Positions 16,216 through 25,647 of a stretch of 32,957 bases of DNA are shown one piece after another. A program made the position numbers and the translations under genes. Each line of letters begins with the position of its first letter. Positions within the stretch are counted from its first letter, which is position 1. The DNA comes from Thermoplasmata archaeon (lineage in GTDB: Archaea; Thermoplasmatota; E2; DHVEG-1): positions 1-32,957 of the forward strand of contig JADBLO010000139.1 in the NCBI GenBank assembly GCA_014894395.1. Direction: 5' to 3'. The notes under the pieces are model-generated. The model worked only from the letters and a program-made list of their open reading frames with translations, was not told where the DNA came from and did not search any database.

Positions 16216-18018
16216 TTATTGGGTAGGGTATCCACCGATTTTAAGCGTTGGGTCTCCAAGGAGCATGAACTCTTCAACCGTAAACGCGTCATCATGGACA
16301 TCAGTGATATACCCATTTTGCATCTGGGTCATCATTTGACCAAGGTACTCACTGCTGTTGTATGCAGAGAAGAACTCAATTGACATTTTCCCAGCACCAC
16401 TATCGACACCACCATAAGCAGTTCGGGTTGCTCCAATTGTTGCAATCGCACCACCATCCTCATGTTTGAGAAACACCCAGGCATAACACGGGATCCGCTG
16501 CGAGGTATTGATACCTAGTACTTGAACAAAGAAATTGACTATGTTTTTAATTTTTGAATAATCCAGGGTATCTTGGAGGATGTAATCGATTTTTGCAGTG
16601 AGACATGCATCAAAAAATATTATTGGAAGTTTATATCCATTCTTTTGATCTTTGATGTATGAAGTTAAATATTGTTTCATTTGCAGTCCAGATGGAGTGT
16701 AGGTTCCCATACCGTGTTCAAATCCATGACCTGAGTAATCCAGGAATCCTGCGCCGTCTGTTATAGTATTTGAAATTGTTCGTCGGTTAAAGTTACCTTT
16801 CGATGTCCAGATGATCTTTGGTGCAAATTGGGACATGATTCCCATGATGATTAAATTGTTTTCTTCACCGTCATTTCCCGGCGACCAGCGAAACGTGTTC
16901 CCGCCAATGAAAATCATCGTGTTAAACCAGTCGCTGCCGTAGGTTTCAGTTTCATAGTGGATGATCTTATCTACGGTGATGTTCACCTCTTGGATAGAGT
17001 CGCAGGCGAGTCGACCAAGATGAACGTCAGGATAAAGATCGACGTGATCGCTTGATTCACCGAACTTATCATTGTCGTTCGTGTCCCAACTGGAGAAATT
17101 CCCATGAGAATCATAGATATCAGAATAATAAAGATCAGTAATCATCCCTTCATCTTCAAAATCCCACAAGCTCACATAGCTTCGTCGAATAGGAATCTTC
17201 TCGACACCACCAACGAGAAGTACGGAGGAGATGGAGTTGGTTTCAATCGCATCTTTAATCGCGTATTTAATCTGCTCTGCAAGATCTCGGCCAGGGGAAT
17301 GAGCGGTGATCCATTCGGTCGTCATCAAGGTCGTCCCAATACCATATTGGTTCTTATGAGTAACAAGAGGTTGAAGCGCTGCATTGTATTCTTCAGGAGC
17401 AATGATAAGGAGCTTGTTGTCAGCAGGAGAACTTAATGGGTTCCTTGATGATTCATAGGTCACGGTTATCTGCGCTTCAGGAGTGAAGATAAGGGTATGT
17501 TGTTGAGGCGAATAGAGAACAGGATAATACTGAACTGCAAGAAGGATAACATGATCATTTCCGCTCATGCCAGCACCAACTCGATAGTTCAGACGAGTCA
17601 ATGGGTATGTGTTTGTACTAAAATACACCGCGTGGTTTTTTACTAGCTTTCCATTCGTTGATGATACCGTCGTACTCGAAACCGGTGATGGCTGAGGCGC
17701 AGGGATAACCTCCTTTGAAAGTTCTTTTACTTGTACGAATGAAGCAGTGAACGTAACATCTTTAATAATGGTTCCAAACGGAAACGTTAAGAGCTTCGTA
17801 TACACAGGTAATACCGGGTTGCCAGGAAATGTGGTATACGAGGTTGCTTCGTCAATTTGTATAGAAATATAATTATTCTCATCTGTGATGCTTGGCTCTG
17901 AGAATTTTAAGTCATCTCGGATCGTTAATTCCTCGCTCTTATTGTTGATTGTAACAGCTGCTCCAAAACCACTGATCAATAAAATTCCTATTACTATAAT
18001 TGGAAGTATTTTCTTCAT
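16216..18018 (-). CDS. secreted C25 (gingipain-like) cysteine peptidase
   Basis: The 600-residue protein starts with a signal peptide (KK, then a hydrophobic stretch at about 5-21). A propeptide or beta-rich region follows (about 25-195), then the C25 catalytic domain. The catalytic His is H431 in LDYSGHGFEHG and the catalytic Cys is C472 in FFDACLTAKID, the order and spacing known for gingipains. Acid-rich DTNDNDKFGES...DLYPDVHLGRL fits a calcium-binding loop of the family. It ends LLGDPTLKIGGYP, typical of archaeal and bacterial C25 chains, with no C-terminal anchor, so the enzyme is probably released or held by other means. It should break down extracellular protein. AAGGGG (18025-18030) is the ribosome binding site. 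Confidence 0.9.
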   Translation of the reverse strand: MKKILPIIVIGILLISGFGAAVTINNKSEELTIRDDLKFSEPSITDENNYISIQIDEATSYTTFPGNPVLPVYTKLLTFPFGTIIKDVTFTASFVQVKELSKEVIPAPQPSPVSSTTVSSTNGKLVKNHAVYFSTNTYPLTRLNYRVGAGMSGNDHVILLAVQYYPVLYSPQQHTLIFTPEAQITVTYESSRNPLSSPADNKLLIIAPEEYNAALQPLVTHKNQYGIGTTLMTTEWITAHSPGRDLAEQIKYAIKDAIETNSISSVLLVGGVEKIPIRRSYVSLWDFEDEGMITDLYYSDIYDSHGNFSSWDTNDNDKFGESSDHVDLYPDVHLGRLACDSIQEVNITVDKIIHYETETYGSDWFNTMIFIGGNTFRWSPGNDGEENNLIIMGIMSQFAPKIIWTSKGNFNRRTISNTITDGAGFLDYSGHGFEHGMGTYTPSGLQMKQYLTSYIKDQKNGYKLPIIFFDACLTAKIDYILQDTLDYSKIKNIVNFFVQVLGINTSQRIPCYAWVFLKHEDGGAIATIGATRTAYGGVDSGAGKMSIEFFSAYNSSEYLGQMMTQMQNGYITDVHDDAFTVEEFMLLGDPTLKIGGYPTQ

Positions 18019-18057
18019 ATGTATCCCCTTATTATTTTACTCTTATTGTAGCAGTAC

Positions 18058-18071
18058 TATTTAAATTTTCG
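18058..18071 (-). promoter_or_regulatory. BRE/TATA promoter for C25 peptidase
   Basis: The minus strand reads CGAAAATTTAAATA, a good BRE plus TATA combination. Transcription would start near 18036, ahead of the AAGGGG ribosome binding site at 18025-18030. It is divergent from the leuS promoter. Confidence 0.5.
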
Positions 18072-18108
18072 TTACCTCGAGAGCATCAGATGAATATACA
18101 AGCGGATA

Positions 18109-18125
18109 CGAAATATTATATAAAA
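18109..18125 (+). promoter_or_regulatory. BRE/TATA promoter for leuS
   Basis: CGAAATATTATATAAAA combines a purine-rich BRE with a strong TATA box. Its centre near 18120 predicts a start about 18146, downstream of the ATG at 18134 and 9 nt before the ATG at 18155. This decides the leuS start in favour of 18155. A weaker ATATAC further upstream (18094-18099) could serve the earlier ATG. Confidence 0.55.
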
Positions 18126-18154
18126 CAATCCTCATGTCCGAACAGATTACATCC

Positions 18155-20980
18155 ATGGAAGAAAACAATTACGATTACGTCGCTGTTGAGCAGAAATGGC
18201 AAACCAAATGGTTTGATGCAAACATCAATGTTGCTCAGAAGGAAAAACAGAAAAAATTCTTCCTTCATTTTGCATACCCGGGCGTTTCCGGATACCTCCA
18301 CGTAGGGCACATGCGAGGATTCACTTATTGTGACGTCATCGCCAGATATAAACGAATGACCGGGTACGACGTCTTGTTCCCCGCAGGATTTCATGCCTCA
18401 GGGATTCCCTCAGTCGGGTTTGCAAAAAAAGTCGAGCGACACGACGAAGACACCATTAAACTATTGAAACAAAATGGGTGTACAGACGCGTTTATCAAAA
18501 AATTAACAGACCCGATAGAGGTTGTAAACTATTTCAGCAAAGTTTATGTGGATGATTACTGGAAGCGATTCGGATTCCTCATTGATTACACCCGATTGAT
18601 GAATACGATCTCTGACGGATATAAGAAGTTCATCCAATGGCAGTTCCATAAACTTCATGAAAAAAATCTATTAATTCAGAAACCACATTTTGCTCCATAC
18701 TGTCCAAACTGTGGACCGGTCGCGGTCGATAAATCAGAAACCGATGTCGCCCAGGGTGGCTCTGCAGAGATTCTTGAGTTTACAGTTCTTAAATTTACTC
18801 TTATGGACGGGACAATTCTCCCCGCAGCAACATTCAGACCAGAAACAATCTTTGGTGTCACCAACATGTGGGTGAATCCCACGGTTGAATATCATAAAGC
18901 AAAAATCAACAACGAAACCTGGATCTGCTCCAAAGAATGCGTGCAAAAACTTTCTTATCAATATGATAATGTTCAACCACTGCATGAAACTATCAAAGGC
19001 AAAGATCTAATCGGTAAAACCTGCGTAGTCCCAGAAATCAACAGGGAAGTTCCGATTCTCGCTGGTGTATTCGCAGACCCTAGTGTTGCCACCGGAATAG
19101 TCATGTCCGTGCCAGCTCACGCCCCATATGATTGGATAGCACTAGTAGAATCAAAAGAAAAAATCGAGGCAATCAAAATTATTGATGTCAAAGGATTCGG
19201 CAATAACCCTGCAAAAGAAGCATGTGATCAACTCCAAATAAAAAGTCAAATAGAAACAGAAAAACTCAACGAAGCAACCGAAATTGTGTACAAAAAAGAA
19301 TTCCATACCGGGATATTAAATGAGAAATGCGGCAAGTATGCTGGGATAAAAATCGCAGAAATCAAAGACACGGTAAAAAACGATCTAATCCTGAAGAATC
19401 TTGCGACTCTAATGAAAGAATTCTCAGAAAAAGTAATCTGCAGATGCAAAGAAACAGTCGTCATTAAACAAATACCTGATCAATGGTTCATTAAATACAG
19501 TGATCCTGTTTTAACAAGAGAATCCAAAGACTATGCAGCAACCATGAATATTTACCCTCAGGAATATAAAGATGAACTGCCAAAAATCCTTGACTGGTTT
19601 GGCGACCGAGCAGCGATCAGACGAGGCTCCTGGCTTGGAACTGAGTTTCCCTACAAGAAAGACTGGATAATCGAACCAATCTCAGATTCAACACTTTATC
19701 CGGCTTATTATATACTCTCTTCGTATGTGAATCAAAAGAAGATTTCAGCAAAAGATATGACCGATGAGTTCTTCGACTACGTGTTCTATGGACTCGGGTC
19801 TCCACAACACAAAATCTGGCAGACCATTAAAGCAGATTTTGACTACTGGTACCCTGTTGATATTAATCTGGGTGGAAAAGAGCATAAAACTGTTCACTTC
19901 CCGGTCTATATCATGAATCATGTTGCGATCATGCCAGAGCAGAAACGCCCACACGGGATTTTTGTGCACTGGTGGGTGACACAAAAAGGGAAAGAAAAAA
20001 TCAGTAAATCAAAAGGTGGCGCAGAACCAATTGTCGAAGCAGCCGTCACGTATGGTGTCGATGCGATGCGTCTCTATTACTTACATATCGGGTCACCTTT
20101 TGTTGATATTGAATGGGATCCTGAAACCGTTCTTAAATACAAAAACAGAATTATCAACATTTGGAAACTGGTTCAACAAATCTCTGAAATTAAGGAAAAG
20201 AAACAAGAGAATCTTGATAACTGGCTGAGAAGTAGCTTGCAACGACGGATACAGAAGGTTCTTAATGCATTTGAGACCTTTGACCTGCGGGTTACATCCA
20301 ACGAAATCTTTTTTGAATGCCAGAAAGATCTACAATGGTACTTAAAACGAGAGGGAGCAAACAAAAAATTACTTGATCAGTTTGTCCGCACCTGGATTGT
20401 GCTTATGACACCGATCACACCACATCTTGCAGAAGAACTCTGGGCGAAACAGGGACACAACCATTTTGTTTCTAATGAAAAATATCCAGAGTTCAACCCT
20501 GAGGAGATTTCTGAAAAGGACGAGGTAGGAGAATACCTCCTTACCAGGGTCATCGAAGATACCAACGAGATTCTCAAGGTCACAAAGATTACACCAAAAA
20601 AAATCTGTATCTACACGTCACCGGAATGGAAACAAAAAATTTTCAGGAAAGCTTTACAGCTTGCTGCTGGAAATGAATTCAATGTTGGTCTGATGATAAA
20701 AGACACATTGACAGATCCATCGATGAAACCACTCGGTCAACAAGTGTCTCAATTTGTTTCAAAAATTGGTGGTGAGATAAAAATGTTCAGTGAAATAGAC
20801 CGTGGACGATTCCTTATTCCTATTAACGAAAAAGAACATCTCCTCAACGCAAAATTATATCTCAACGAAGTGTTTAGCTGTGAGGTGGAAATCTACAGTG
20901 CCGACGATATAAACCTTTATGACCCGACAAAGAAAATAAGGTTTGCGACTCCCTTACGACCAGCAATCTATATCGAATGA
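18155..20980 (+). CDS. leuS: leucyl-tRNA synthetase, archaeal/eukaryotic type
   Basis: The class I synthetase of 941 residues charges tRNA-Leu. The HIGH motif is HVGHMRG (49-55) after FAYPGVSGYL, and the KMSKS motif is KISKSKGG at about 615. An editing (CP1) domain is inserted between them, including the TFRPETIFGVTNMWVNP threonine-rich segment. The position of the insert, the length and motifs such as HASGIP are those of the archaeal enzyme rather than the bacterial one. Anticodon-binding and C-terminal domains follow, with GNEFNVGLMIKDTL near the end. The frame opens at an ATG at 18134, but the promoter position and comparison with archaeal LeuRS starts favour MEENNYDYVAVEQKW at 18155. The zinc-ribbon gene overlaps or follows directly. 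Confidence 0.95.
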   Translation: MEENNYDYVAVEQKWQTKWFDANINVAQKEKQKKFFLHFAYPGVSGYLHVGHMRGFTYCDVIARYKRMTGYDVLFPAGFHASGIPSVGFAKKVERHDEDTIKLLKQNGCTDAFIKKLTDPIEVVNYFSKVYVDDYWKRFGFLIDYTRLMNTISDGYKKFIQWQFHKLHEKNLLIQKPHFAPYCPNCGPVAVDKSETDVAQGGSAEILEFTVLKFTLMDGTILPAATFRPETIFGVTNMWVNPTVEYHKAKINNETWICSKECVQKLSYQYDNVQPLHETIKGKDLIGKTCVVPEINREVPILAGVFADPSVATGIVMSVPAHAPYDWIALVESKEKIEAIKIIDVKGFGNNPAKEACDQLQIKSQIETEKLNEATEIVYKKEFHTGILNEKCGKYAGIKIAEIKDTVKNDLILKNLATLMKEFSEKVICRCKETVVIKQIPDQWFIKYSDPVLTRESKDYAATMNIYPQEYKDELPKILDWFGDRAAIRRGSWLGTEFPYKKDWIIEPISDSTLYPAYYILSSYVNQKKISAKDMTDEFFDYVFYGLGSPQHKIWQTIKADFDYWYPVDINLGGKEHKTVHFPVYIMNHVAIMPEQKRPHGIFVHWWVTQKGKEKISKSKGGAEPIVEAAVTYGVDAMRLYYLHIGSPFVDIEWDPETVLKYKNRIINIWKLVQQISEIKEKKQENLDNWLRSSLQRRIQKVLNAFETFDLRVTSNEIFFECQKDLQWYLKREGANKKLLDQFVRTWIVLMTPITPHLAEELWAKQGHNHFVSNEKYPEFNPEEISEKDEVGEYLLTRVIEDTNEILKVTKITPKKICIYTSPEWKQKIFRKALQLAAGNEFNVGLMIKDTLTDPSMKPLGQQVSQFVSKIGGEIKMFSEIDRGRFLIPINEKEHLLNAKLYLNEVFSCEVEIYSADDINLYDPTKKIRFATPLRPAIYIE

Positions 20981-20991
20981 AAAGGAAGGTT

Positions 20992-21177
20992 ATGCCAAAG
21001 AAATTTGTTCGAATGTGTCCGGAATGTAACAGCACTGATATAAAACCGGACATGTCAGCAGACTCCTATTCCAAAGGCCTTCTAAATCAATGGCAATGTA
21101 ACACCTGTGGTCATACCGGGCTGTTTTTCCCTGAATATACCCAAGAGGATCTAAAAAAGATAAAAGAAAAAAAATAA
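20992..21177 (+). CDS. small TFIIS/RPA12-like zinc-ribbon protein
   Basis: This 61-residue protein has two CxxC knuckles, C9/C12 (CPEC) and C36/C39 (CNTC), followed by GHTGLFFPEYT and a lysine-rich tail. Small archaeal proteins with the MPKKFVRxCPxC start are common and unassigned. They resemble zinc ribbons of TFS or ribosome-associated proteins. An in-frame ATG at 20977 overlaps the leuS stop (ATGA) and would add five residues, MKRKV. AAGGAAGG just before 20992 and the family start favour the shorter form. Either way it is translationally coupled to leuS. The acidic DDE hairpin of TFS is missing, so RNA cleavage stimulation is unlikely. Confidence 0.75.
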   Translation: MPKKFVRMCPECNSTDIKPDMSADSYSKGLLNQWQCNTCGHTGLFFPEYTQEDLKKIKEKK

Positions 21178-21191
21178 GGAAGAAACCTTTG

Positions 21192-24100
21192 TTACTTTCG
21201 TTTTCTCCATTTGATAAAGATGACCGTACTAATAAATAGAAGGACGATCACAAGGCTGATCATAACCAGTGTAAGGGTTGTCGGGAACGAGGTAACGACT
21301 ACAGGAAACACCTCAGATTCTACTTCATTACCTGCGACATCGATGACGTTGATCTTAAACTCGTAATAGCCATCTCCTTCTGCGGCTGTATAATCCCATT
21401 CAAAAGGAGAAGAATCCAGTGTGTCTCCGTATGCTGTCCAACTGCTCCAATTCGATTTATCCTCAGAAAACCGATAGTACAACGAGACTTCTTTAATACC
21501 ACTACCGTCTTGATCATTGACAAGTCCGGACACGGCAAAGTTAGAAGACCAGCTCATTTCCGTTTCCAACGTAGGGATATCAATAGTTCCAATCGGTACG
21601 GACGTGTCTTTTCGGATGATGATTGCTTGACTATCACTGGTGACTAACAAGGTATTTCCCAGTGTATCATTGATCTTGAAATACAGGTAAAAGACTTCGT
21701 CTTCTTCCATTTGATCCCAATATTCTTCTTTTAAACTCCAGGATTTCCCATAGGTGCTCGCATTCACGTCAGTCGCAATGGTGGTCCATGACGTCTCAGA
21801 ATTCGGGCGATATTGAATAGTATCTAATAGGAAGTCATCTTCGAATATGACAGAGAACGTTGGTTGCTCCTTGAACCAGAGGGTGTTACCCGAAATGCTG
21901 GGAAGATCAGGTGCTTTCCAATCATATAAGAACGAGATGTCTCCCGAGGAGGGGAAATCTTCCACGTTACTTGCGTTATCAGTGGCAATCGTACAGAGTT
22001 CAAAGTAGCCGCCATGTTGATTTGGACGATTGGTGAAGTTAAAATTCCAGGTTGGTAACGATCTCGTAGAGTCTGCAAAAAGAATCCAGTCTCCGGAAAA
22101 GTTACGGATCTCTGAATATCGATAATAAAGCTCAACAAGTTTGATACCACTTGCATCCACATTAAGAGTTCCTGTGTCATTTGCGGTTGCATTAATACGA
22201 ATAAAAGTCGAGTTATACCGCTGTGTCACCTGAGCTATAATATGTGATGTTGGTTTCTTTATATCTTGGTTGAACGACACGGTTTTTGATACGGTATTCC
22301 CTGCCAAATCACTGATATTAATCCGAAGGCTGCGCAACGCGGTAATGTTATGATAGAAGTTTAACTGGGAGAGATTTACGGTAATCTGCTGCAACTGTGT
22401 GGTTCCATTTGAACCAGTACACACGGCTTTAAAGGTACTCCGATAGCTCTGATTCTGGAGAATATATTCTACGGTATATTGGGCGGAACTGACGAGAAGG
22501 CCGGTGTTGTTATCTATTACTGTAACAGTAAATTGAGGGAGAACCTCATTAAGCCAGCCTTCTGGATTTGGTGTTAACGTGCTCAGATTAATAAACGGCG
22601 CATCTGTATCTTCAAAAAATGTGATGTTCCAGAATAAAAGTTGTGGATTTACCGAACTGTTTTTCGCCCAGAAATCAGCGTGTAAACGAAGGGTTCTATC
22701 TAGAGTTTTATTTTGTACTGATATATCAGTCCCAGTTGTAAGAACTTTAATGAGGTTTTTCTGTTCATCGAGTAAACTAAATGTGATCTTGTTTATATTT
22801 GGATCTGCATTTGTCTGTACAATTGCGTTAAACTTCTTCCACCAGTACCCCTCAGGAAGATGAATAGCCACCGAGGTGAGGCTTCCATTGAGCTGTTCGT
22901 TTGGTTTTACATACGCGCCACAGACATAGAACCGGCCGTTCTCTCCTCCAAAAAAGACGACACCATTGGTCACAATAGCATCGGTAACAACAGGTATAGC
23001 TTGATCATAGGGGAAGGTTTGTCTATTCCAGAGTTCACTGCCGTTCGTTGATGTATTTAAGGCATACAAGAACCCATTAGGGGTACCGACATACAGGATA
23101 TGGTCTGCGTACGCAGGGGATGATGTAAGAATGGGATCCGATGGGAATAACTTGTTGTATACTTGATAGGACCATAGCTCAGTACCGTTCTTTGAGAGGT
23201 CCAACGCAGTCACCCATCCATCAGGGGACGTCACATACAGGACATTATTGGCAATTGCTGGAGTAGCCTGGGCTAAGCAATAAGTTGGATCTAGGCTGAG
23301 GGTAAACAATGTTCGTCCTAATGGAGCCTCCCAGCGGATGCTTCCATCATTGATATTAACCGCGGTGACCTTTGTCTTTTTCATAAGTCCATCAAAATCT
23401 TTTTGTTCACTCACAATAAAAACAGTATCATTATACACAACCGGTGCAGCCTTTCCAATCGCACCAACAGAGATATTCCAGAGCAAGCCACCGTTTTCCG
23501 CCTCAAAGGCAAAAAGATTATCCCCCCGGTCATTCATACAGCCGACAATCACCGTTCCATTTGATACTGCAGGGGTAGAAAAACTCCAAGTTGGTGAGAG
23601 AAAACTTGGTGAAGGCGGTGGAAACGTATAGTTCCATTTAAATCTTAATTTTCCATCATTAAGGACGTCTAACACAATGAGCATATTATTTTTATGATAC
23701 CCGGAAAGTTTATTATCTCCACCCCAGCCAGTAATGTAGAGGATTCCATCTGCAATCACTGGAGAGCCCCAATAGCAGATGTTCGGTTGTTGTGTATTAT
23801 TTTCACTATAATCGAATTTCCCGGTTGCATTGTTTGAAGGAGCATCTTTGTTAAACGCGTATACGTAATTCTGACTATTCAGTTCACCGGTAGCGACGAC
23901 GATATATTGATCATAAATCACAGGGGAACCTACAAGTGGCTTTCCATTTGAAATTTGGTTAAAATCTCGTATATCACCAGTAAATAATTTTCCTACATTG
24001 CCTGAAGATACCACCGTTGAATTATATTTGTACAACCACCCATGATTATCTTGATCTATCGTGGTAAAGTAGAGTGAATCGCCATCAATTATTGGATTGG

Positions 24101-25427
24101 AAGGAGTTTGATTCTGTAGCTCAGGATAATCACTCCACCAGTAGAGATTCTTCACATAGGCGGCTTTTCCTGATGATGCTCGTGTGTTTTCCGTATTTTG
24201 GCCAAACATCGGCCAGTCCCCACTAACTAAGCTAATATTGACTGTACTGTTTCCGAAATGCACTTTATTTTTTTCTTCAATCCTGTACTCTGAATTGAAA
24301 TGATCTTGCCATCGATTTTGAGCTTGCCAGGTTACTGTCCAGCTGTAAATCTTTGGTGAGACTGATGGGTTCTTGGTGGTGAGGTTCGCCTGGATTTTTA
24401 TGCTCGTGTATTTATCGGAGAGTGGAGAAAGGGATATTGGGGGTGTGGTGAATCCTTGTTCATTTCCAGGCAAAACGGAATTTTCAATGGGAACATAACT
24501 CCCTGCTTTATTGTAGAGTATCTGATATTTTACCGTAGAACTTCCGCTTTCATAATCGTCCCAGGTGAGAAGATCCCAGTATTTCTTCGTACCTAAATCA
24601 ACAGTAAAATTGGTCTGAACAAGTCCATACCCTATTTTGAATCCTTCTTGTTGTGTTGACCTTAGTTTCACATAATCTGTAAAAAGCGTACATACGGAAC
24701 TTGCTTTCGTAGCGACGACACAGATATCAATATAGTTATCAGAGCTTAATGCCTGTTTTAGATCGGCTTTACTCAGATTATTGAAGAGGACGACATCACC
24801 GGTTGCATCGGTTTCATCTAAAGGTTCCCATGATAAAAAAATCTTAGAGGACGTCCAGTAATACATCGCGATCTTTCTGGCATTGTCTGCTTTCCCGTAC
24901 CAGTAAATATCCAAGTCACCGATTGATTCCGCATTACCGTCGAGTTTAAATCGGAAATGTTGAACAACATATTTTTTATATCCTATCGAGGATGATTCTG
25001 CGTATCGGTTTGTTGTTTCATTGAAATCTTCGATATTTGGGTACTGAAAATCTTCATCAAACTCATGTTCCGCTCCAGTATGCCTTGAGGGAGAAAAGAG
25101 GAAAGAAAGCAAATTGATTGGCAGAGCAGACTGGTAATAGTAGGCCTTATGGTCATTATCTAGAAAGGAGCCCCCGTCTGCAAAGGTATAATTTCGTCCC
25201 CCCGTAGAGGTTCGAGCAAGAAGGATCGTTCCGTCCTCCCATATACATTGACTTGTACCGTTGGTAAGACTTTTCGTTGTATTCCTGTCTTCAAAACTAT
25301 CAGTCCATATTCCATCAATGTCATCGATATGTATCGCGATAACGCTACTTGGAAGAATGAAACCTATAACAAGGAAAACGATAATACTGACAGTAAGAGA
25401 AAGTTTCATCGGACGATTCATAGACAT
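21192..25427 (-). CDS. giant surface protein: PQQ-like beta-propeller, Ig-like repeats, C-terminal membrane anchor
   Basis: The 1411-residue chain has a signal peptide (hydrophobic about 9-30, ending SSVIA). It also has a single C-terminal membrane helix (about 1383-1405) with a basic KWRKRK tail, so it is anchored outside the cell. Residues about 40-400 are beta-rich (jelly-roll-like) and of unknown type. About 404-835 is a PQQ-like eight-bladed-type propeller, opened by DWPMFGQNTENTR with repeated YVTSPDGWVTALD / YVGTPNGFLYALN blades. About 940-1370 holds several Ig-like modules, two of them sharing SGIK.V.LYYR.SE. Many N-x-S/T sites suggest glycosylation. No catalytic motif is visible, and binding, adhesion or envelope roles are possible. 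GGAGAT (25433-25438) is the ribosome binding site. Confidence 0.85.
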   Translation of the reverse strand: MSMNRPMKLSLTVSIIVFLVIGFILPSSVIAIHIDDIDGIWTDSFEDRNTTKSLTNGTSQCIWEDGTILLARTSTGGRNYTFADGGSFLDNDHKAYYYQSALPINLLSFLFSPSRHTGAEHEFDEDFQYPNIEDFNETTNRYAESSSIGYKKYVVQHFRFKLDGNAESIGDLDIYWYGKADNARKIAMYYWTSSKIFLSWEPLDETDATGDVVLFNNLSKADLKQALSSDNYIDICVVATKASSVCTLFTDYVKLRSTQQEGFKIGYGLVQTNFTVDLGTKKYWDLLTWDDYESGSSTVKYQILYNKAGSYVPIENSVLPGNEQGFTTPPISLSPLSDKYTSIKIQANLTTKNPSVSPKIYSWTVTWQAQNRWQDHFNSEYRIEEKNKVHFGNSTVNISLVSGDWPMFGQNTENTRASSGKAAYVKNLYWWSDYPELQNQTPSNPIIDGDSLYFTTIDQDNHGWLYKYNSTVVSSGNVGKLFTGDIRDFNQISNGKPLVGSPVIYDQYIVVATGELNSQNYVYAFNKDAPSNNATGKFDYSENNTQQPNICYWGSPVIADGILYITGWGGDNKLSGYHKNNMLIVLDVLNDGKLRFKWNYTFPPPSPSFLSPTWSFSTPAVSNGTVIVGCMNDRGDNLFAFEAENGGLLWNISVGAIGKAAPVVYNDTVFIVSEQKDFDGLMKKTKVTAVNINDGSIRWEAPLGRTLFTLSLDPTYCLAQATPAIANNVLYVTSPDGWVTALDLSKNGTELWSYQVYNKLFPSDPILTSSPAYADHILYVGTPNGFLYALNTSTNGSELWNRQTFPYDQAIPVVTDAIVTNGVVFFGGENGRFYVCGAYVKPNEQLNGSLTSVAIHLPEGYWWKKFNAIVQTNADPNINKITFSLLDEQKNLIKVLTTGTDISVQNKTLDRTLRLHADFWAKNSSVNPQLLFWNITFFEDTDAPFINLSTLTPNPEGWLNEVLPQFTVTVIDNNTGLLVSSAQYTVEYILQNQSYRSTFKAVCTGSNGTTQLQQITVNLSQLNFYHNITALRSLRINISDLAGNTVSKTVSFNQDIKKPTSHIIAQVTQRYNSTFIRINATANDTGTLNVDASGIKLVELYYRYSEIRNFSGDWILFADSTRSLPTWNFNFTNRPNQHGGYFELCTIATDNASNVEDFPSSGDISFLYDWKAPDLPSISGNTLWFKEQPTFSVIFEDDFLLDTIQYRPNSETSWTTIATDVNASTYGKSWSLKEEYWDQMEEDEVFYLYFKINDTLGNTLLVTSDSQAIIIRKDTSVPIGTIDIPTLETEMSWSSNFAVSGLVNDQDGSGIKEVSLYYRFSEDKSNWSSWTAYGDTLDSSPFEWDYTAAEGDGYYEFKINVIDVAGNEVESEVFPVVVTSFPTTLTLVMISLVIVLLFISTVIFIKWRKRK

Positions 25428-25457
25428 ATTTTATCTCCACATATAGATTTTTAATTG

Positions 25458-25474
25458 TTTATATTACTTTTGCC
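25458..25474 (-). promoter_or_regulatory. BRE/TATA promoter for surface protein
   Basis: The minus strand reads GCAAAAGTAATATAAA, a BRE-like then TATA-like arrangement. Its expected start near 25437 would leave a very short leader that includes or just clips the GGAGAT ribosome binding site. Confidence 0.45.
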
Positions 25475-25629
25475 CACTTAAATACTTTCTTGGTATATAG
25501 TAACTAATCATCCTTTATACTATATTTATGCGATATATTTATATATTAGTTTTGGTACAGTTTTTTGATTGAGGTCATCCCAATTTGTTATCTCTTTCCT
25601 CCTTAAAAAGTTTATTAATTTCGTATCAT

Positions 25630-25637
25630 GAAAAAAA
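25630..25637 (-). terminator. T-run after glycerate kinase
   Basis: Seven T on the minus strand lie 10-17 nt past the kinase stop codon. They are flanked by TCAT/ATGA that could pair weakly. Confidence 0.45.
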
Positions 25638-25647
25638 TGATGGTTCA

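Larger units (their letters stand above)
25428..25647. other. 220-bp AT-rich gap
   Basis: This is the largest gap between genes in the window. It contains the promoter of the giant surface protein at the left end and the terminator of glycerate kinase at the right. I see no ORF, RNA gene or repeat in between, although the stretch around 25495-25550 is unusually rich in TATA-like words. Confidence 0.6.

Noticed and set aside
25428-25647. Possible small RNA or origin in the AT-rich gap
   Set aside because: Only promoter- and terminator-like words are seen. There are no repeated origin boxes, no stable long stem and no replication gene nearby.
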